Shown piece by piece: positions 11,903 through 23,151 of a stretch of 64,000 nt of DNA. Source of the stretch: Brachionus koreanus (taxonomy: Eukaryota > Rotifera > Eurotatoria > Ploima > Brachionidae); NCBI GenBank assembly GCA_016987375.1, contig PJRA01000048.1, forward strand, positions 2,250,440 through 2,314,439. Direction: 5' to 3'. A program made the translations under genes and the position numbers. The notes beneath the pieces are model-generated. The model searched no databases. It saw only the letters and a program-made list of their open reading frames with translations, and was not told the origin of the DNA. Position 1 is the first letter of the stretch, and every line of letters begins with the position of its first letter.

Positions 11903-14731
11903 ATGGATAAGATTCCTGATTTGGCAAAGAATTTGATAAATGTTGGCTGGACTCAGATAAATATATGTCAAAAAATGTTTTCTTTGAAACTTTATTTAGG
12001 AAATTTAGACTTTTTTGAAATGATGCTTTTTGATATAGATGCATTTCAATTATTTTATTTAAGTCAAAATTGTGAACAAATTGAAAAGCAATTAAAGGTA
12101 AATTTTTCTTTTTCTTACAATAATTTATCCCTTTGACAGCGATTTTTAAAAAATATCCTTTATTTATTTTTTTTATATTTTAAATAAAATTTAAATTAAA
12201 AAAAAAACAAAAGGAAAAGATTACAATAGATATTATTAAATAATCTAAATGACAGTTATTTGATAATATGTTTATAAGGTAGATGATAATTAAATTAAAT
12301 TTTTCCAAATATAAAAGTTTATATTCTATTAATTTCTTGAAACAATGTCTGGTTAGTTAAAAAAAGATGGAAAAATTATGTGATTTCAAATTTTGTGATT
12401 CGGCCTGTTGCACGTGAGTCTCTCAATTCTTTGTGTTGAATATTTTTTCAAAAGATAAAATATAAAATTAAATTTTCATCATAAATAAGATTTTAATCTA
12501 TTTTAAAAAAAATACATTTTCTCAAAAATTTGTAATAATATAAATCCTTGAGCAGCAGTCCGTTCCCAAAGGATTGATGGTTCAAAGCCCTTATTAAAAA
12601 AAGTCACATTACATTTGATATCTTATTCAGATAATTAATTAAAAATATTTGCTTTTCAAACACTCAAAGTATTAATAGAATTTTATTTTTGATGATTTTT
12701 TTTCTCTATGGAAAAAATCTTAAAAATACAAAATTTTATTATCAATGTTTAAATAATGACTTTTAAAAGTAGATTTTTTTCGGCAAGAGAATTTTCGTAA
12801 AAAAAAAATTTCAAAAATTAATGCAAAGTCAGTTACTTTAAAATGCATGTGTTATTCTAAGAGAATCTAAGATTAAAACTTCGCTAAGAGAGAAAACTAG
12901 ATAACTAAATAATAAGTGAGGTAAAGATGATTAACTCGATGCGCAAACTTCTTCATCAGATAGAAGCGGTTGCCCAAAAAGTACTCGAAAAGGAGATAAG
13001 ATAAACTTTATTATCGGAAATAGAGTTGTTCAAAAGTCATAAAATCAAAGTCAAGTCAAGTCTTTAGACTTGACTTTAAATTTTTTGGAAGCCAAGTCAC
13101 TGACTTGACTTTTAAAAGACTTTAAAACAACTTTTTTTTGAGTTTTCTACAANNNNNNNNNNNNNNNNNNNNNNNNNNNNNNNNNNNNNNNNNNNNNNNN
13201 NNNNNNNNNNNNNNNNNNNNNNNNNNNNNNNNNNNNNNNNNNNNNNNNNNNNNNNNNNNNNNNNNNNNNNNNNNNNNNNNNNNNNNNNNNNNNNNNNNNN
13301 NNNNNNNNNNNNNNNNNNNNNNNNNNNNNNNNNNNNNNNNNNNNNNNNNNNNNNNNNNNNNNNNNNNNNNNNNNNNNNNAGTCTGATCGGAAAGCATTGA
13401 AAAGGGACAAATTATTAAAACTATTAATTTTAAAATTTAAATTTCGGATTTTTTCATTTCGGAATTTTAAAAATTGATATAAATTTGACTTATTCAAAGA
13501 TACTTTTTTCGAATGCTTCTTTTGTTATCAATTAATTAAAATACTAAACATTCTTAGAAAATTCTTTAGTTCAATTTATTTCGTCAATAAAAAAATTTGC
13601 TTATAGGTTGCATAAATGGTTTTAATAAAAAAATTTAGGTTTTTTTTTTAAACACAGCTTGATCTATCTAATTGATTAAATTATTTTTCAATACTCAAAG
13701 GAACAAGAGCAAAAAACTGAATGTAATAAAAGACCGAAAAAACCCCTTCGGACTTTGATTTCTAACGAATCAAGACTAAACAAAAGTTTTTATAAAAAAT
13801 TTGTCATAAGAAAGTTTTATTTTCCAGAATAATTTTCTGATAGAAATCTTGAATTAAAATCATAATTAAATTTGTGGTTATTTTTTTCAGGAATTGAATC
13901 CATCATTGGAAGCACCTGTAAAAAAAATTCTTGAGCACTTGGAAACTTGTTTAATCAACAATCCCGAAAAAAATGAATATACAACTTCGTTACATTCAGA
14001 TTTTTTATTTATTAAAATGAAATCAAAATTATCTGGAATCAAATTTAATTGGGAATTTAGACTTACTAAATTAGAGAATAGACTTTTGAATCAGCATTTT
14101 GTTATTCCACTGTTATTTAATTGTGCAGAATATCAACAAAGAGAGCTTGAATTAATAAAAATTATTCAAGCTAAAGATAAAGAAATCGATGATTACAAAT
14201 CTCAAGGAATAGAATTAACTAGGAGTAAGATAATTTGATTTTTATCTTTATAGCATAAATTTTTGTTTAAGAATACCTTGCAACAGAAACATTCGAATTG
14301 AGCCATTTTGATGATCAAATTAAATCGAAATTACAGGTTTGTAATAAATTGCTAATAAATTTTAAAATTTTTTAAAAAATTAATCTAGATTGATGATCTG
14401 ATTGAGGACCCAACAAAATGTCTAACCACTATTTTGCATCAGAAAGTTAATAAGAGTTGTATCGATAAATATATGGCTTTTCAGCAAAAATCACTGACTA
14501 AAGAGACAAATAATGATTTAAAGTCAAATGAAAATTCAAATAAAATTTTAAAAAATACTGAGAAAAACAATGATTCAGCTTTTTCATCAAAAGTAATTTT
14601 GATTAATAATTATATTTTATAAACAAAAATTTGCATTCAAGGACAAGAAACGTGAAGAAATAGACAAAGTTTTAGAGGAAGAAAACAAATCTTGTCCAAA
14701 AATGAATAAAAAGAAAAAGCTTTTCAAGTAA
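11903..14731 (+). CDS. NHEJ1: XLF / NHEJ1 (non-homologous end joining factor)
   Basis: Predicted 295-residue XLF (human 299), the nuclear XRCC4-like factor that bridges DNA ends with XRCC4-ligase IV during end joining. Exons: 11903-12097, 13891-14224, 14272-14336, 14389-14592, 14642-14731; all phases agree. The head domain includes KSKLSGIKFNWEFR (human LRVRSELSGLPFYWNF) and LLNQHFVIPLLF (human SLVSQHLIRPLM). It is followed by a coiled coil, QRELELIKIIQAKDKEIDDY. The C-terminal tail is low complexity and ends NKKKKLFK. This matches the basic-plus-LF Ku-binding motif at the human C-terminus (KKPRGLFS). Intron 1 is 1,793 bases and contains the N gap (13153-13379), so an extra small exon there cannot be excluded, although the phase and alignment across it are continuous. 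Confidence 0.92.
12098..13890. other. XLF intron 1 with repeats and assembly gap
   Basis: Long first intron of the XLF gene. It contains a tRNA B-box-like word GGTTCAAAGCC (12579-12589) and a block rich in AAGTCAAGTC / GACTTGACTT words (13048-13128). The block runs up to an N gap and may be the edge of a mobile element. No coding exon is recognised. Confidence 0.5.
13153..13379. other. Assembly gap (run of N)
   Basis: 227 undetermined bases inside XLF intron 1. The repeat-like sequence on its left side suggests that the assembler stopped at a repetitive element. Confidence 0.99.
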
Positions 14732-15851
14732 TAAATATTCAGTAGAACTTTTTTTACAGACATTTTTATATATTGTTTTTTAAATAAAAATGAATTATGA
14801 ATTTAGTTTAAAAATAATAGTTTACGACAGAGAATATTTTGCTAGCTAATCATTAAATTTAACTATCATGCTATTTAAAAAAATTTAATTAAAGCTTTAA
14901 TTGAAAAAATAAATAAAATGTAATCACTTGAGCATAAGAAAATAAAGAAAATGCTTTTTATATATAAAAAACATTTTTCAATGTTCAAGTTGCTATTTAG
15001 TAATATTTTACCTTTTTTTTTTTAAAAGGTAAAATCAAAAAAGAAAAGTTTGTATTAAACTTATTCTATAGAATCTAAAAATATATAATAATTTTTCAAA
15101 TTTATTTTGATTTCTGTTACAATGAGACTCTGTAAAATCTTTTTTAAGACAAATCAAAGAAAAAATGATTAGTACTCAAGAAAAAGGAAAATAATTTAAT
15201 CAAAATAGAATTATTCTTTAACTTAGAATTTCAAAATTTTAACAATGAGATAGTTTTTCTTAATGTTTTGAGTCAAATTTAGAAATTTTTTAAATCAGAA
15301 AAGTTGAATGTTTTTTTTTAATTAAATTCTCATTAACGCTTATGGAAAATTTTCGGTCTATTTTGTTTTTTTTTTAAAGAATTTCATAAAAAATATATTT
15401 GATAGATTCATGTTTTTTTTTTCATGAAGAGAAAATAAAATTACAAAATAAAATAACTTCAATTTGACAAGAATAAAATTTAGTTTGATTTTCAAATCAA
15501 ATTAAAATATTTTCGATACAAACATTTGAAAACAATTTACAAAAAATAAAAATGGCGTGTTAAAGATTTGTTTAATATTTGTTAGTTTTTTAAATTTTGT
15601 ATTCACATATTTCGATTCAAATTTGAAAAAATTATTAGTTAAATTATGCCTATTTTTACCATCATTTGTTTTTAACTAAGTGTGCTCTTATTTCTATAAT
15701 TCGTAATATAAATTTAGCAAAATTATAAATTGCATAACTTAAATACAAGTATTACCTGCGAATTACTTTTTTAATTACATTTTAGAATAAAAAATAAACC
15801 GATTCCGAGCTGAATGAAATACATTGATTTTTAGAAACATAAATTCGTGAT
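14732..15851. other. Non-coding spacer
   Basis: AT-rich spacer between XLF and the first TMEM272-like gene. I see no coding segment or named repeat. Confidence 0.5.
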
Positions 15852-16910
15852 ATGGAACATGAATCAAGAAGTAATTATTTAAATTTTGACGATCATCAGC
15901 CAAAGCTAACTAACATTGAGCTAAATGATTTTAAATATCAAGGTATTTCCAATTTTTTTTAAATTACATATTTATATTTGTTTAAGTATTTGAGGTTTTT
16001 TTAACATTAGCTTTACCAAACTAACAAAATTTTTATTATTTAAAAGTTTTAAACAAAAAAATTTTATTGAAGAACCTCGCTCTTTAAATGTGATCTTAAA
16101 AACAATCAAAAAAGCCAAAGATGAATCAGAAAACCCAGTGAAATTTTTTCAAAATTTATATCAATTAGCTTTTAATTCAAGTAATAACGTAACGATAAGT
16201 ATTAAAAATATACAAAATAATAATTATAAGAATTTTTCGCTTAGTTGGCTTTACGATTTCATTCATTATATTGACTTGCATCCCAATTGCAATGATTGCA
16301 ATAGGTATTTTTACTTAACAATTCAGCTGATTTATTTAATATTTTTTAAATTTTTTTAAAATTAGGATTTTATCAACGGTATGAATGTCCCATAGAATAC
16401 AGAATTCCATTATGGTTAATTGTTATGGGCATTATTGGGTTAATAACAGGAATCTCAAGAGTTTTAACCAGTCTTTTTATTTTTTTCAAGTTGTTTTTTT
16501 TTCTTTTTTATTTTAATTAAATTTTAATATTTAAAATTTATATTTAGAAAAAGAAATAATGTAATAATCAAAGAGCCTTGTATATACACTTGTTTATTTT
16601 TTATGCTTTGCTTTTTTATGTCTATTTGGTTTGTTATCGGTAATTTTTCTCTAAAACTAGTTTGTATTTTTCTAAAATAACTTAAGAATATTTTTAAAAA
16701 ATTTTAGGAAATGTTTGGGTTTTTTCCAAGTATACAGTAGTTCAGCATACTAATGACAATTTAACTAACTACTGCCACATAATTTGTTACAATTTTGCGT
16801 TTTGGTCATTAATATTTTTCTGGATTTTAGTCGGCTTTTTATTTGTTTTTTGCATGAGTATTATTTTCTATTTTGTATTTGGTTTAATTATTAACAGGTG
16901 TTGCCAATAA
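15852..16910 (+). CDS. TMEM272-like four-helix membrane protein (copy A)
   Basis: Predicted 225-residue membrane protein. Exons: 15852-15942, 16073-16180, 16245-16304, 16366-16489, 16548-16639, 16708-16910. After a cytosolic N-terminus (KKAKDESENPVKFFQNLYQL), helix 1 is GFTISFIILTCIPIAMIAIG. Then come a Cys-containing loop (YECPIEYRIP) and helix 2, IPLWLIVMGIIGLITGISR. Helices 3 (FFMLCFFMSIWFVIGNVWVF) and 4 follow, separated by a loop with NYCH. The blocks IPIAMIxIG, CPxxxxIPLWLIVxG, IWFxxGNxWV and YCHxxxYxFAFW are shared with copy B and with the TMEM272-like proteins that are abundant in aquatic invertebrates. The biochemical function is unknown. The intron at 16181-16244 was chosen because reading through it destroys helix 1, while splicing restores both helix and phase. 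Confidence 0.85.
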
Positions 16911-19900
16911 ACACTTCATTTTAAACTTTTTATATTTAAATTAAATGCAGTTTTAATCAAAAATAAAGAATTTTTTTTCCAATATATTTTCTTGTATAAA
17001 AACTTGGGAGATAAAATGGGTATTGAACTAATAATAGATTGTTTGATTTTAAAAATTTTAAAATAAAACTTCTCAAGTGAATTGGTTCCAAGATACGCCT
17101 GGTTGATTATGCTAATGAAAAAAAATATTATGAATAATTTTTTCCTTTTAAATAAATTTTTTTTTATTTTAATAATAACAACAATAATCGTAAGCTATAA
17201 TGTGGTCCGGTTCTCCTAATTCAATGGAATGTGGGCTACACATAAAGATAGCTTATCACATATATTAAAAATTTAAATAAATGAATAATTAACTCTAAAT
17301 TTAAATCAGAAATATACTTTACAAAACAACAAAAAATATAGCAAAACTCAAATGTTTTTAGTTTTTAATTTAACTATTTCAGTGTCATTTTATGCAACCT
17401 GTTCTTAAACTTATTCAACTCAAGTTTTAGAATGAACAATATCTGCGGGTAGCCTATTCCATAAGCTTTTCACATTGGTTGCACCAATCCTGTTGCTTTC
17501 CTTTGAACAGACTCCAAAACTTAAATATCTTTCTTAAGATATAGTCTCTACACTTAAATATTACATTCCAAATGCGGCTTTACCAACAACATGTGCAAAG
17601 TGCAGACTGTTTCAATCAAATGATGCTTGAATGTTTACTCAATCATACCCAATTTTAGTTAACTAGATATAACAATGTCCAAGCTACACTCGTTACTTGT
17701 CCCTACAAGTTAACGCACTCAATCGATTGCATGACCAAGATTTATTCTGTACTTATTGTGCTTCTTCTTCTTCTCAACATACATTATTCAGCACTTTTTA
17801 GCATAAACCATTTTTTATTAATCACTTTTTCGACTAATTAACAAAATTTGTGTAACCAATCGTTGCAGTACACTACTGTGAATTTCTCTCTAGAAAACTG
17901 CTTATCAACTTTTTTACAAAATCAAGCCTTTTGTGTTGAATTTTCTACTCTATTTCTCTCTCTTTATGTATTGCCTCGCTGATAAAGTTTGAGTAACTTG
18001 TGTTATAACTGATTTGTATATGCATGGATTTGGTATTTAAGTTTGGATAAGGATAACTTCTTCAAAATTTTTGAGACATTTTGAATGGCTATATCAATCA
18101 ACCTCGAAATACAAATAATAAATGGAATTAAAAAAAATTATTAAACTAAATTTTAAATTCAAATCTTTTAAACTTTTCGCTTAATATCCTTGTGAATAAG
18201 TGGTTGATTATTAAAAATTCAATCATTTTGAGAAGAAAGACTTAATTAAAATTAATAATTGAATATGAATTTTGAAATATTGAGAACATGAATAATTCCA
18301 CAATTTTAATACAACATAACAAGTACCTTTAAAAATTTCATAATTTAAGAAATTCTCAGTTTGCTATTACTTTTCTCTTTTATTCTTTCAACTAAAATTT
18401 AGACTTAAGATTTTTTATAATCACTTGACCATAATTTTAGCTAAAAATAAAAACTCAGCTCAATTTAAATTCTTTACAATTTTTTTTCTTTTTAAATAGA
18501 AAAATATGATTATTTTAGGTTAAAATTAAAAAAAAAAATTCTTTTAATAAAGTTTGTGAATGAAGCTATTTTTTGACTTTTAATGAGTAGTTGAAATCTT
18601 ATTTCAAACTTTTTCAATAAAATGAAGTAAAAAGATTTGTTTTTAGTAAATTTAGTTAAATTTTTATGATTTTGCAAATTATCAAAAATTGTGAAAAAAA
18701 TTTCTAAATCTTAAAATTTGTTTGTTTAGAAAAAAAAAAGATTTTCATTTTTTAAATAAACTTTTTTTAATTCGAATGTAGTTTTAAAAAAATAGGCTGA
18801 TCTTTCAAAAAGTTTTTTAAAAAAAAGTGAATCATCAAGAAAAAGATTGTATAAAAAAATATATTACAAAATGGAATAAACCTTGAGTTTAAAAATGAAT
18901 ATAAGAATCCATAATTTGAATATGAATTTAGATTTTGTTTTATCTAATATTAATAATAATAACGCTTTTATATCAAATAAAATTAAAGTGCTTTTATAGT
19001 GGTTTTAGTCATAATAATATTCTTTATAGTCTAAAAAAAATAAATTTTATGAATAGCATAAATTTATTTATTTGAAAGATGATATTTTAACGTGAATTTA
19101 AAAAGAGGATATTATTTTTCGCTATTATTTATTACTTAAGTTTTATGCACTAATTTAAATTTATTAATTTTAAAACATACTTAAAATATTTTTGTATTGT
19201 ATCATATTAAAAAATCATTTTATTAATTCAACATAATAATATTTTATTTTTGATAACTTGTATCACAAATGAATATTTTCTAACGATGACTTTAGTTAAA
19301 TAATATTTTTGATAATTCTCCAAATTTCAATTAGATATTAATTTGATTAAAAAGATTATTTACTACAAAAAATGATTATCTAAAGATTTAAGCTATTTTT
19401 TTAAAAAATAAATAATCTTAAATATTTGTTTTTGACGTTACACTTTAAAGTCTTGGTTTGGTGTCTCAAAAAATTGGTTAAAAAAATAAAATTAAAGTAA
19501 AGGCACTTACTAATTCGCAATTTTAATAAATTTTCTTCTTTCCTTTCTCATAAATGAGATGAGTAAGAAGGCTTTAATTAGACATTAAAAAACAAATATT
19601 TACAATACCGGTTTAAAATATTGCATAAATATGAAAGTTTGCAATGTACTTTTTGAATGAATATTTAGACAAAAATTATTATTATAGTTTTTGGTTTATT
19701 AAGAATTTTTTAGTTTAAGGCAAATTTCAATTATTTTGAGTTTGAGTTTGCACGTGGCTAATTTAAATTTATTTTTCTATACAAAGAATAATAAAAATTT
19801 TTGAACAATTAATAGTTTTGATGAAAAAAAGCTTCAAAGAGGTTTCTTTAAAAACGTTTTCTATTAGGTTTAACAAAAGCTTTTTAAAGTAAAATGTTTT

Positions 19901-20727
19901 GAAATTGAGCAATTCAAAATAATCAAAGGTGCATTTAAAAATAAATTAAATATTATTCACTAACACAAATATATATATATATACTATAAGTTTTTATTAA
20001 TTTATTTTTCTGAATATTCAAGTTTCTAAGAAAAATTATCGTCAGGGACTCTCAATATTTCAAATATTGAAAAATATTAGTATTAGTAATAAAAGTGAAT
20101 TTTTTCAAAGCTATTACTTGCAGTTGAAAATTCGATATAATTTATATGAAAAATTTTTTAATTAAAAAAAGTTTTATATACATTTTCAGGCTTAAATTGT
20201 TTTTTTTCTTATAATTAAAATTAAAAATAGTCTCGGAGAAATCTTATATTATATTTTTTAGTTTAGCTAAATTAAAGTAAGAATTTTGTTCAAAAAGCTA
20301 ATAGAAAAAAAATAGACTATTTTGGAAAATTAGCTAAAATATAGGTCAAGTTTTTTCATTCAAATTTAGAAAAAAATCGTTTTCGAATAAAAAAGTTACG
20401 TATGTTTAATGCTTCATTCAAAAACGAATATTTACTATTTAAAATAATTATAATTACTTAATAAAATATTCTTTAAAAAAAAAGTCAACATATGGTTTCT
20501 TTAAAAAATCTATATATTTTAGGCTTTATAATTTTTTTTTTAAAATTGAAATAAAATTCACGATAAATTTTTAATTAAAAAATAATATTTAAATTTATCC
20601 TGAAATAATTAATTAATCTTTTAAAAAATTTTTTCTTTAGTTGATGATAATTTTTATACTTAAATTTCTCTAAATTTTTTGTTATTTTAAAAGATCAAAA
20701 TTAAATTTGTAAAACATTTCACCTATT
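16911..20727. other. 3.8 kb spacer with LINE relic
   Basis: Region between the two TMEM272-like paralogues. It contains a decayed non-LTR retrotransposon fragment on the minus strand (17374-17715, listed separately). The rest, 18100-20700, is homopolymer-rich AT DNA with a short (AT)n tract near 19968-19982 and no gene. Confidence 0.5.
17374..17715 (-). mobile_element. Degenerate non-LTR retrotransposon (RT C-terminus)
   Basis: Read on the minus strand in shifting frames, this segment shows the ordered C-terminal blocks of a non-LTR (LINE) reverse transcriptase protein: LGMI...TF, LVKPHLE, YLKKDI, LESVQRKAT, then LWNRLPADIV and FKNRLHKMTLK followed by a stop. In intact elements these read roughly LGxIkRtF, lVRPxLEY, kkDI..LExVQRRATK, xWNxLP and FKxxLD. 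Several stops and at least one frameshift break the frame, and the part between VQRKAT and LWNRLP is shortened. It is therefore a dead relic. No poly-A tail or target-site duplication is evident. Confidence 0.7.
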
Positions 20728-21516
20728 ATGACTGAGGCACCTGTTTATGATCCAGTTTCAACTGATGAAAATGAAGAAAAGCCACCATCTTATTTCAATA
20801 TAATTAGCCAGATAAAGCATGCTAAAAGTGAAGCTAAATCTCCAGCAGAACTTGGTCTTCAAACTATAAAAATTTTGGCAGGATCATGTAAATAATTTGA
20901 TATTTTAATTTTAATTACACTAAAAAATTAATTTAATTTAGTCATTTTTTCCATTATACTCGTTATATCCTCAATTATACCAATTGCAATGCTAATTATT
21001 GGAATTTTATCACAAGAAAAATGTTCAATTCAACCAAAAATACCTTTATGGCTGATTGTAAGTGGAAGTTGTGGAGTTGTTTCTGCTTTAATGAAATTTT
21101 TAGGCAGCATGATAACTTGTATAAAGTAATTGAAAATTTAAAATTTGAGAGAAAAAATCTTAATTTTAATTGAAGAAGCCGAAAAGAAAGTGAATATTCA
21201 GAACCAAAAATCTTATCATGTTTTAATGGTCTGCTTTCTTTTTTTCTTTTTATCTGGTTTATTTTAGGTAAATTAATATTATTTTTCAATTCATTACTCA
21301 AATTTTAACAAAGGTAATTATTGGGTTTATAGCATTTATGATAAAGTACAATATGATAGCCTAATTAATCCAGAAAATTATTGTGACAAGCTTTGCTATT
21401 TATTTTCTTTTTGGGTTATAACAGCCTCGTGGATACTACTTGGATTGGTGTGTTTCTGCTCATGTGCGATTGTCTGTGTAGTTGTCGGAATATCAGCCAA
21501 GGCTCTTTCAACTTAA
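20728..21516 (+). CDS. TMEM272-like four-helix membrane protein (copy B)
   Basis: Predicted 212-residue paralogue of the gene at 15852-16910. Exons: 20728-20887, 20942-21125, 21176-21267, 21314-21516. The N-terminus is acidic and carries a PPSYFNII motif (PPxY, a possible WW-domain ligand). Helix 1 is IFSIILVISSIIPIAMLIIG. Then come KCSIQPKIPLWLIVSG, helix 3 FFLFIWFILGNYWVY, a loop with NYCDKLCYLFSFW, and helix 4, ending in a Cys-rich VCFCSCAIVC stretch. The last two exons are 92 and 203 coding bases, exactly the lengths of exons 5 and 6 of copy A. Copy A has two additional introns. The exon 3 acceptor is a tandem site (AG at 21174-21175 and 21177-21178), so one residue may be optional. Function is unknown; four-helix topology is inferred from hydrophobicity. 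Confidence 0.88.
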
Positions 21517-23151
21517 TTTTCTGAATAAACTGCAATTAGAATTTTGTTTGAATAGATAATTTTAATCAAATTTGTGAAACAAAATAGACTCTCTGGATTT
21601 TATTTTTTTCTGAATTTATAAATAAATATTTTTAAAACTCCACTAGAATAAAAATTAATTCATTGGTTTTCTTGTGAAGTGTAATATCCTTATCTATTTT
21701 CTGACTCTTGTTCATTTTTAATACCAGTAGCATCGAGATCATGAACTAAATCAATAGAACTTCTTTCTGTTTCTCAAATTGCTTTAGATTCAATCCCTTT
21801 CGCAATAATTACCTGCCTGAGTAGCTCAAAAATTTATTTTAAATAAATAAATAAAATGTTTTTAAATCAAAATTGTAATCTGAGTCAATAAATTAATGCC
21901 TGTAACAACACAACAACACAATATCAAAAAAAAAATGCTTTGATTGTGATATACTGTCAAATTATGATTTTGGTTTGAAAGCTAATTAATACAAATCCTT
22001 TTTATCCTTCTAAGCTAAAAGATAAATAAGGATTATAAAAAAATTAATTAGACAAAAATTTTATTAAAAAAATCTCTAATGCGGTTATAAAAAATTGACT
22101 ATTTAATCTTATTTTTCAAAGTTGTTTTTTCAATCTTATATAAAAAGTTTTATAATCTTATATAAAAATTTTATTTCCTATTTTAATAATTTTTCTTCAT
22201 TGCTTCAATAAATTTACCAAAAATCGACCTAAATTTCTTTCCCATTTCTAACTCATTTTTTATCAGAATATCTCATAAACCAATAAAGCAACAGACTTGA
22301 TTCAATAAAAATTAGAAAGCTTGTCAAAAACTGAGTTATAAATAGACAAAAAAATTGGATAAAATTTTGTTCCATTAATTGATGAACTAAACCATTGCAA
22401 ATTATAAAACAATAAATTTTAAAATCAATTTAATTATTTTATTCAAAATACTAATAAAAATAGATAAGACGACCTTCGTTTGCAAGCCTTTGGCTTGCTT
22501 TTCATTATGTGTGGAAAGTCATTTTGAAGTCTCTATCGAAAAATCATAGAGTAAAGAGATTAATAGAGAGCTGGTTTTTAATTTAATTAGTAAACTTTTT
22601 AAAATCAGTTTTTCTTTTTTCCAAAGACTTTTTAGAATTTTTTCGTCAAATTATTAAAAAACGGTATTTAAATACATAAATATCGATATTTAAATATTAA
22701 ATATTTTGACATGGTGAATTTTGAAACAAAAAACAAAAAAAAAATTTGTTACAATTTAGAAAGCGAATCTTAGACCTTTAGAGGAAAAGTTATTTAAATT
22801 TAAAATTTCTGTTTTTGTTATTTGTTCCAAAATTTACAATGCCAAATTTTTTTCTTTCTGAAAAATGGAAAATTTTATAGTAATGTTAAGTGATTTTTAC
22901 ATAAGGTCAATCACTTTTTTTTTCTAAAGCCTTATTTAATTATAATCCAAAGTTTACCTTATTTATGAATCGATTAATCAATCGATTAATACGTCCAAAA
23001 TTTTAAAACAAATTTGCAAATAAAGTTTATTAAAAATTACTAATTAAAGCAAAAAACTTTTATCAAATTGTATTTTTAATTTTTTTGTTAGCTTGATATT
23101 AACATATAATTTAATAGCTTAATGTAGTTTAATGTATATAATTCAAGAATT
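21517..23151. other. Spacer with possible coding relic and hairpin
   Basis: Non-coding region before the 3' end of the minus-strand kinesin. A less AT-rich block at 21660-21830 may be a coding relic on the minus strand (see findings). A perfect 7-base hairpin with a 3-base loop lies at 22482-22498. A short near-tandem repeat (AATCTTATATAAAAA) lies around 22132-22168. Nothing else recognised. Confidence 0.45.

Noticed and set aside
16090..16359. Continuous 89-codon reading through the TMEM272-like exon 2 intron
   Set aside because: It contains a GT-AG intron (16181-16244); only the spliced frame gives helix 1 and the IPIAM motif shared with copy B.
20996..21301. 101-codon ORF on -
   Set aside because: Antisense shadow of TMEM272-like copy B, whose helices and splice sites are on the plus strand.
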